From: Nepenthes gracilis
Taxonomy: Eukaryota > Streptophyta > Magnoliopsida > Caryophyllales > Nepenthaceae
Direction: 5' to 3'
DNA: 64,000 nt
Assembly (NCBI GenBank): GCA_033239525.1
Contig: BSYO01000022.1
Span: forward strand, 13,402,923 to 13,466,922
Made by a program: the position numbers and the translations under genes. Under the pieces are notes generated by a model that did no database searches, was not told the DNA's origin, and worked only from the letters and a program-made list of their open reading frames with translations. Each line of letters begins with the position of its first letter. Positions within the stretch are counted from its first letter, which is position 1. Below, in pieces: positions 57,956 to 64,000 of this stretch.

Positions 57956-57989
57956 ATAAGATATTCTTTAAAAATAACATATTTTAAAA

Positions 57990-58630
57990 AATAAAAATAA
58001 ATATAAATAGTAATAATTTTTTATAATTATTTTTTTATAATGTAAATATTTTAATATTTAAATATTATAAAAAAATTAGAAAAAAAAACATATTCTCGAA
58101 GTCGACGATCCTTGAATATAAGACACGATCCTTGAATCCGAAGAATCCAAAAATCATCTCACATTCATTGTGAAACTGGACATTCGACGGAACGCATCCG
58201 AATCCGTAAAAATATTCTCGAACCCAAATTTGTTTATGACCATTTTTAATAGATTTCCATCGAACCCAAATTTTGCCGCTCATGATACGGCTATTTTCTG
58301 TTGGACCCATCATCGTTTTATTGCCGATCGATATCAACAGTCGCCAAATTTCGCCCCACAAATTGACGCAAAAGTATTGTCAATTACCGATGTTTGAAAT
58401 CAGTCGCCGTTGGATGAAATCGGGCCATCGTTTGTCGAATAGGCATCATTTGAAGCCATTTGGTTCGACGATTAACGGCGGTGGTCGATCTGGCGCCGAT
58501 TGTCGGCAATTTTAGGTGTTTAAGAATGGCAAAAGGAAGAAGATAAACAGGGAAAAGTAATATGAAATCATATGTAATATTTGTTTTATATATAAAAGGA
58601 AAAATTAATATAATATAATATATTAATGTA
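57990..58630. other. Moderately GC-rich stretch without recognised gene
   Basis: 58085-58520 is richer in CG dinucleotides than its flanks and has open stretches on both strands (minus 58361-58065, plus 58170-58515), none with a known domain. It could be an old gene or promoter fragment head-to-head with the ORF at 58813. Confidence 0.3.
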
Positions 58631-58647
58631 ATATATATATATATATA
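58631..58647. repeat. TA microsatellite upstream of the small ORF
   Basis: A run of alternating A and T, possibly overlapping the promoter of 58813. Confidence 0.85.
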
Positions 58648-58788
58648 ATTATATTATATATAAACGTAATTGTTTGTTTAATATCTGTAATTTATTTATT
58701 TGTTTATATGATATAAAAACAATGAAACAGAAAGAGTAGGCTGGGCCTGGAAAGAGAGGAGACCTTAAAACAAAAAAGCTAGGTGGCA

Positions 58789-58809
58789 GAGAGAGAGAGA
58801 GAGAGAGAG
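58789..58809. repeat. GA microsatellite in the probable 5' UTR
   Basis: GA units end three bases before the ATG at 58813. GA tracts are common in plant 5' UTRs. Confidence 0.9.
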
Positions 58810-58812
58810 GCA

Positions 58813-59139
58813 ATGGCACAGAGCAAGGCGAAGTCGATCGAGCTGAATGGAGGTGAAGATAATGGTGGGTCTGAAACAGAGATGAAGTATTTGCCCAAAT
58901 CCAAAAAAGTAGGTGGCGGTGTGATTCCGCCGAAAAGGAAGCTAGTGAAGAAGATGATGTATGAGCAGATAGTTCGCTTTATTGCTTCTCTGTTCCGTGG
59001 TGAAGGAGGTGGCGACGTCGCATTACCACACCCCAAAACGGAGATCATCCGTTTTGATATAATCGGAAAAGGAGCTGCTGTGAAGATGAAGATTCATCCT
59101 TTTCGCGATGATCCTGGAGCTATCACCTCAGGGCTTTAG
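58813..59139 (+). CDS. Small basic protein of unknown function, 108 aa
   Basis: I do not recognise a family with confidence. ATG at 58813 (context GGCAATGGCA, close to the plant start consensus) opens a 108-codon frame to TAG at 59139. The N-terminus is Gly/Glu-rich. A strongly basic patch, PPKRKLVKKMM, is followed by an amphipathic stretch EQIVRFIASLF, and the C-terminal half is mixed without cysteine. No signal peptide or membrane span is visible. The upstream GA microsatellite and the TA-rich DNA further up fit a plant 5' UTR and promoter. Composition differs from the surrounding transposon debris (more GC, no stops). It could be a real single-exon gene, an exon of a longer one, or a gene fragment. 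Confidence 0.55.
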   Translation: MAQSKAKSIELNGGEDNGGSETEMKYLPKSKKVGGGVIPPKRKLVKKMMYEQIVRFIASLFRGEGGGDVALPHPKTEIIRFDIIGKGAAVKMKIHPFRDDPGAITSGL

Positions 59140-59279
59140 ATCATCTATCACCTCAGGGGTTTGATATCTAATACTACTACTACTACATAATTCTCAGAGC
59201 ACTAGTTCTGTTTCTTTTCCTGTTGATTTGGTGTGCCATGTATGCGCTGTTTTCCTGCTTCTGTGACTGTTCATTGAAG
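59140..59279 (+). other. Probable 3' UTR of the small ORF
   Basis: T-rich sequence without a frame follows the stop, before Athila sequence starts. The CTATCACCTCAGGG phrase at 59121 recurs at 59146, a short tandem duplication around the stop codon. Confidence 0.4.
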
Positions 59280-61510
59280 CTAAGTTCTAGAGAACTGTAA
59301 ATTAAAATAAATTGCTTTAATCAAAATGTCCAAAACAATACGAATTTTGAGAGCTATAAGCTCTTGAGAGCAAATGCTCAGTCCACCCCCTCCCCCTATG
59401 GCATCATCATCCCAATCATCCCAAAGTGCCGAAATTGGAAATATATCCATGAATATCTCTAAGAAATGCAAAACTATATCAGAAAATATTGACATCATAT
59501 ACCTTTTGAAAGCGGCTTGTGCATTAGATAGGCCAAAACATTCACCTAAAAGCAAAAGTATCATAAGGATATGGGGAAGTGCTCTTCTCTTGATCTTCCG
59601 CAGCAATGGCAATTTAATTATAACTCAATCAACTATTAAGAAAACAAAAATTATTATGTTCAGTCAGCCATTCCACCATTTGGTCAATAAACAAAGAAAG
59701 GAATTAATTTTTGTACATTGCCTTATTTAATTTTTGATAGTCAATACATAATTTTTATCTTGTTATTGTTATTATAGGTAAGAGCTGATTGTTGTCATTA
59801 GTAATCACAATCATGTCCTTTTTTCTTGTAGGCCACTTGTATTAGGCTCACCCAAGCACTATATGAGATGAGATAGATTATTCCGACGTCTAATTGTTTT
59901 AGAACTTCTTATCTCACAACTTCCACCATATTTGGATTTCACATTCTTTGGTGCACTATGGATAGCTAGTAGGCTTGTTCTATTAATATCTATGCTTCTA
60001 AATAGAGGGAGGATTCCCTTGACGTCGAATATAGTCTAACAAGAGCACTTTGACACTCTTTCAACACATGAATGAGCTTCTCACCTTCGACTTCATTGAA
60101 ATGATTAGAATGATGACCGGGAATGAAGACAACTTAACTAAATATACATATCATAGGTTGGATGGTAGTTGTTTCAATTCAAGCTTCGTGGATTGTGGAG
60201 TGAGAAGATCTAGTCTACTAGCTTGAAAAACCTCATAAGTTGGACGGTTGTATGGTCATGATGGTGAAGTATTTCGAACTATTGTAGGCATTCTTTTAGG
60301 TGATCCTCTAAGTGCTCTGACATGAAATGTTCAGGTACAGAATGATCGATCATATCTATGAAAAAATAATAGTTGATTGAAATTGATATATAGTTCATAG
60401 CTTTAACCACAATAAAGGACATAGTCTCATTATAAACTCATAGTGTGAGTTCTCCCTTACGAAAATCCATTAAGATCCACTCAGTGGATAAGAATGGTTA
60501 GCCAAGAATAAGTGGCATGTCTCAATCCCTCCATGTTAAGAACAAAAAAGAAAACCTTAACCAATTCATCCATAATGATATCTCGAGGATACTTGATGGA
60601 TCAATCAACAAACTGTGGGAAGATTGTGGTTGGCCTTCATTCCCTTACACACAATTCTTTTAAGTAGACAAAGGTATCAAATTAATGTTCACTTCCAAAT
60701 CACATAAAGTTTTTGACAAAAAAAAAAAAAAAATCATTAATCATATAAGTTCCATGGATCTTTTTACATAGGTCATAATTTGTTTTGCAAAATTACACTG
60801 CACTATTCAATTAACATCATCTTCTCATATTCCACCAACTTCATCTTGTTCAACAAGATATTATTTAAGAATTTCACATAGACATTTGTTCTAAGGTATT
60901 ATTAAAGGAATATTAATATGTAACTTTTTAAAGATATTAAGAAACTTTGAAAATTGTTTATATGGCTTGTGTTGTTGGAGAAGAGAAGAGAATGAAATTA
61001 ATGGTACATATTTGCTCGCATGACCTTTTCTTTCTTATTCCTCGGACAAACTCGGTTCAGTGCAATTCTTTGCATCTTCATAGAAATTTTCTCCTCCTCA
61101 TTGTTTTTACCTAGTTCATTTGCTCCTTGAAGATGTGGCTTTGGCTTGCTCAAATTTGACTTTTCTAGCCTTCTATATCTCCACAAAGTGATAGCTTTTA
61201 TGTGTTCCTTAGGATTTGTCTCGGTATCACTTTGAAGAGAACCTTAAGGCCAATTGGACAATATATTAAAAAATGTGCCTCATTTAAAATTTGAAGTTTT
61301 GAATGACTTTCCTTTGATTTGAATTTTTTTTGAACTTCTCCATGAAACTCTGTCTCTACCATGGAAGAATGAGTAGAGAGAGCTAATTGTACCGTAAGTT
61401 CTTCCAGGCTTGTCCTCTAATTGTGCTGTGAGTTCATGAGATTGATTTACTACTTGTTAGTTATTCCATGAAAAGTTTGGATAGTTTCTCCATGAAAAGC
61501 TGTTGGCTAG
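59280..61510 (-). pseudogene. Athila-lineage gypsy gag-protease-RT, heavily decayed
   Basis: On the minus strand, in order: gag C-terminus (RNYPNFSW near 61450), NIL(L)NKMKL and the KDPWNLY-like block (60740-60860), LCDLEVNINLIPLS (protease region near 60690), DMPLILG (60510) and the inter-domain spacer. RT follows with IIYLISYSAWVS (59880), PNGGMAD, QIAIAAEDQEKSTFPYPY and YMMSIFSDIV, then FMDIFPISA where Athila has the catalytic FMDDF. Frame changes and stops occur every few dozen codons. A 110-codon frame at 59612-59280 looks like a secreted protein but is this RT in a mixture of frames. No LTRs are seen. Confidence 0.85.
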
Positions 61511-61869
61511 GCGATGGACACGAAGAAAATATATTATGGATTGAGATTTTGTGATATTGTACCTTATGGAGCATTTTTGGATATATTTGATGGACATATA
61601 CTCGTAAATGGACGATGGATGTATAGTTTAGTTTTTGCTGTATATGTGATAGATGTATATGCTTCTACATGTTGTTTTCGGTTTGTATATAGGTACCTAG
61701 TAGTATCTCTCTATCCGACGTTGTATCCGAAAATACGACGTTGCAGCCACGAATATATTGTGGCCATGTATTATGATTATTTTGTTAGAAATTTATATAC
61801 TGTATAGGATTTTGTATAGCTTTGTACGAGTTTGACGGCTGTTCTTCAATCGGAACTCTACCGGATTCT
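61511..61869. other. Unidentified AT-rich segment between two gypsy fragments
   Basis: A 97-codon plus-strand frame (61514-61804), rich in Tyr, Val and Phe, has no recognised domain. The segment separates Athila from chromovirus sequence and may be an insertion or a piece of unrelated element. Confidence 0.3.
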
Positions 61870-64000
61870 GATTGGAAAATATGGTCCGTCACAAGTACTA
61901 CTCCCACACCGTTACCAGAAGCATTCAGATGCATGACAAACGGTTTTGAGAAGTCCGATAAGGCCAAGATAGGTGTGGAAATGAGAGCGGTTTTAAGAGA
62001 CTCGAAAACTGTTGTAGCTTTGTGGTCCCAGGCGAAGGTATTTTTTCGCAATAGTTCAGTGAGCGGGGTAGAAATTTAAACTTATCGGGCTACGAAATGC
62101 CTATAGTAGCCTGCTAGTCCGAGAAATCCCCGTAGTTGTTTGATATTTGCAGGAGGCGGCTAGCACTAAACTGCCTCTATTTTCATGGGATCCATTGCCA
62201 CTCATTGTGCGGACACGATATGGCTTAAGTAAGACAACGATGGTTACCCAAATTCATAATTGGATCGTTTAGCATAGAAGAAGTGGTTGTGCAGGAGTTG
62301 GAGCATCTGAGTGAGATGGTGGAGATGCGCTCCCAAAGAGGAACTATAAATCAAAATATCATCAAATAAGACCAGCACAAACTTCTGAAATACAGGACAA
62401 AAAATAGTATTCATTTCTGCTTGAAATGAAGAGGGGGCATTTGATAAAGCAAAGGGCATAGCTAAGAATTCGTAATGCCCCATGTGAGTTTTGAAAGATG
62501 TCTTATGAACATCCTCAGAATGCACACGAAGTCGGTGATATCCCCCGTGTAAGTCTAACTTGGAAAAATCTGTGGCCCCGCCTATCTCATCTAGCAGCTC
62601 ATTGACAATGGAGATAAAAAAAATTGTCTTTGATGGTAATGGAATTAAGAGCACGGTAATCCACACAAAACTGTCAACTACCATCCTTCTTTTTCACAAG
62701 GAGAATAGGTGATGAGAAGGGACTAGTACTAGGCCGAATGATCCCTTCAGTCAACATCTCCTTGATTAGTTTCTCCATTTCCCCTTCTGAAAGTATGGGT
62801 AACGGTAAGGTTTAACATTAACTGGTGGGGCATGGGGCTTCAGGGAAATTTTGTAGTCATTAGAGCATTGTGGGGGCAACCCATGTGGTACAACAAACAT
62901 GTCTTCAAATGAAGTAAGGATGTTGCAACTGGTAGAAGAAATTTGAGGATTAGTAATATGCGGGAAATGGAAGGGAAGCAGAGAACCCACGGTGCCGTCT
63001 TTTGGCGCAGGCTATATTACTAGAGTTACTGTCAATTAAAAGTAAGAAACAGTCAAATTTGTCAGGTCACTACGTTGCAATTGGTTTAATATAATGGTGG
63101 AAATTGTAGTGCTAGGCATCCCATGAAGGGTAAGCTGAGTACCAGAGTGGGTAAAGCTCATCCACAGGGCTTTATAATCAAATAAAACAGGACCAATGGA
63201 TGCCAACCACTGAACACCAAGAATTAGGTCTACCCCACAAATTGGTAGTAAGTACAAATCCACTAGAAACCGTGAGTAGCCTAGTGTAAGGGGAACGTTG
63301 ACACACAATCCTTCACAGTGCAACGAATCTCCATTACCAACAGTCACATTGAGATAGTGAGATGGATCTATTGAAAGTCCGAGATACCAGGCTAACCGGG
63401 TTTGCAAAAAATTGGGGGTGGAGCCACAATCCACCAATACTACTACCAAATGTCCCGAGATTGTTTCTTGTAGCCTTGGTGTGGTTGGGGCCTGATGTCC
63501 TTCCGAGGCATGGAAGGAGATAGTGGGAGTACTATCTGGCTCTGGGGGCAAAAGAGACACCCTTGTTGGCGATTCCGTTAAAGAGGTAGGACTCATAGAA
63601 TCTTCTTTTGACAACAGAGCTTTAGGCTAAACATGGTCTTTATCCTCTACAAGCATACATAAAAATTGAGGTGGTTTATACCGATGTCCTAGTATAAATC
63701 GTCATCATAGTTGAAACACAAGCCACATTCCAGTGGTGAGGCCATTTCAGCAAAGGTTAATTTCTTTACCGGGAATTTTGGTCGGAGGCTCTGAGATTGT
63801 GGGGTTTTTGGTAATGTGGCAGTAGGGATATTTAGGTATTTGGTGATGAGAGGAGGTCAATGTGAGTTGGTACAGTTTGATTCAAACTTTTCATCCACTA
63901 ATTTGGCCATTCTAGTTGCCTTAAGCAGGGAAATGGGCTTCAGCAATAAGATCTCCCACCGAATGTCATCTCGCAGGCCAGAAATAAAACAATTCAAGAG
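61870..64000 (-). pseudogene. Chromovirus-type gypsy gag-protease-RT-RNase H, decayed, runs off window
   Basis: Minus strand, in order from the right edge: gag end (CFISGLRDDIRWEIL near 63980), a zinc-knuckle relic (GLCFNYDDD near 63710), protease (VLVDCGSTPNFLQTRLA in the frame 63614-63036; Ser of the usual DSGST is Cys) and LGVQWLASIGPV. RT follows (FSKLDLHGGYHRLRV, FALSNAPSSFQ, catalytic LFDDILIYSS in 62684-62244), then IKQLRGFLGL near 62140 and the RNase H start (FAWDHKATTVFESLKTAL, 62051). It breaks off before integrase. The protease-RT style fits Reina/Tekay-type chromoviruses; the exact clade is uncertain. Confidence 0.85.

Larger units (their letters stand above)
56373..57989. repeat. 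1.6-kb tandem duplication, copy 2
   Basis: This follows copy 1 head to tail. The first 900 bases are almost identical to copy 1. The MITE-like end differs more, particularly at GG, CC and CG positions. Confidence 0.85.

Noticed and set aside
59280..59612. A secreted or membrane protein with a signal-peptide-like start
   Set aside because: The first codon is TTG, and the residues match Athila RT motifs spread over shifting frames.
61514..61807. A possible organelle-derived gene
   Set aside because: The Tyr/Val-rich translation gave no recognisable mitochondrial or plastid protein, and composition alone is not enough.

Overview
This window is plant nuclear DNA, very probably from a flowering plant. 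It holds Ty3/gypsy retrotransposons of several plant lineages (a Tekay/Del-like derivative, Tat, Athila, and a Reina/Tekay-type chromovirus), plant L1-type LINEs with a DUF4283-type ORF1, AT and AAT microsatellites, and spliceosomal introns. Nothing prokaryotic is present. At least 85 percent is transposable-element DNA in various states of decay. Only two stretches look like host genes: the 5' end of an RBM19/MRD1-type RNA-binding protein gene (minus strand, 33585-34009) and a small unrecognised ORF (plus strand, 58813-59139).

Layout. 1-19553: a tandem array of a non-autonomous, LARD-like LTR element, read as LTR(partial)-internal-LTR-internal-LTR-internal-LTR. Its LTRs are about 3.1 kb, begin TGTAACGACCC and end GGGTCGTCACA. 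Its internal domains are about 3.18 kb, non-coding, and carry an initiator-Met-type primer binding site and a polypurine tract. 19554-32109: a nest of LINE pieces in both orientations, with two poly(A)-ended tails, two ORF1 regions, and three endonuclease regions of which two are fused in tandem. 32110-32209: a 100-N scaffold gap. 32210-33080: a hAT-like remnant lying in or beside an intron of the RBM19/MRD1-like gene. 35013-36048 and 40292-41251: two solo LTRs, each with a 5-bp target-site duplication (TSD). 36054-46124: AT-rich DNA with LTR debris, a hairpin MITE and microsatellites. 46125-54406: an 8.27-kb Tat-lineage element (minus strand) with both LTRs and a TSD. Its integrase region is missing and an antisense extra ORF sits on the opposite strand. 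54765-57989: a 1.6-kb tandem duplication containing a MITE-like element expanded by AAT repeats. 58813-59139: the small ORF. 59280-61510: a decayed Athila gag-protease-RT. 61870-64000: a decayed chromovirus gag-protease-RT-RNase H running off the window.

How the parts work together. No pathway is encoded. The interest lies in genome dynamics: LTR-sharing tandem retroelement copies, chimeric and head-to-head LINE insertions, non-autonomous derivatives that keep cis signals while losing enzymes, and a host gene interrupted near a scaffold gap. Many differences between the array copies fall at CG or CNG sites and look like consensus errors. Single-base frameshifts anywhere in the window, including the one in the RBM19/MRD1-like gene, should be read with that in mind.
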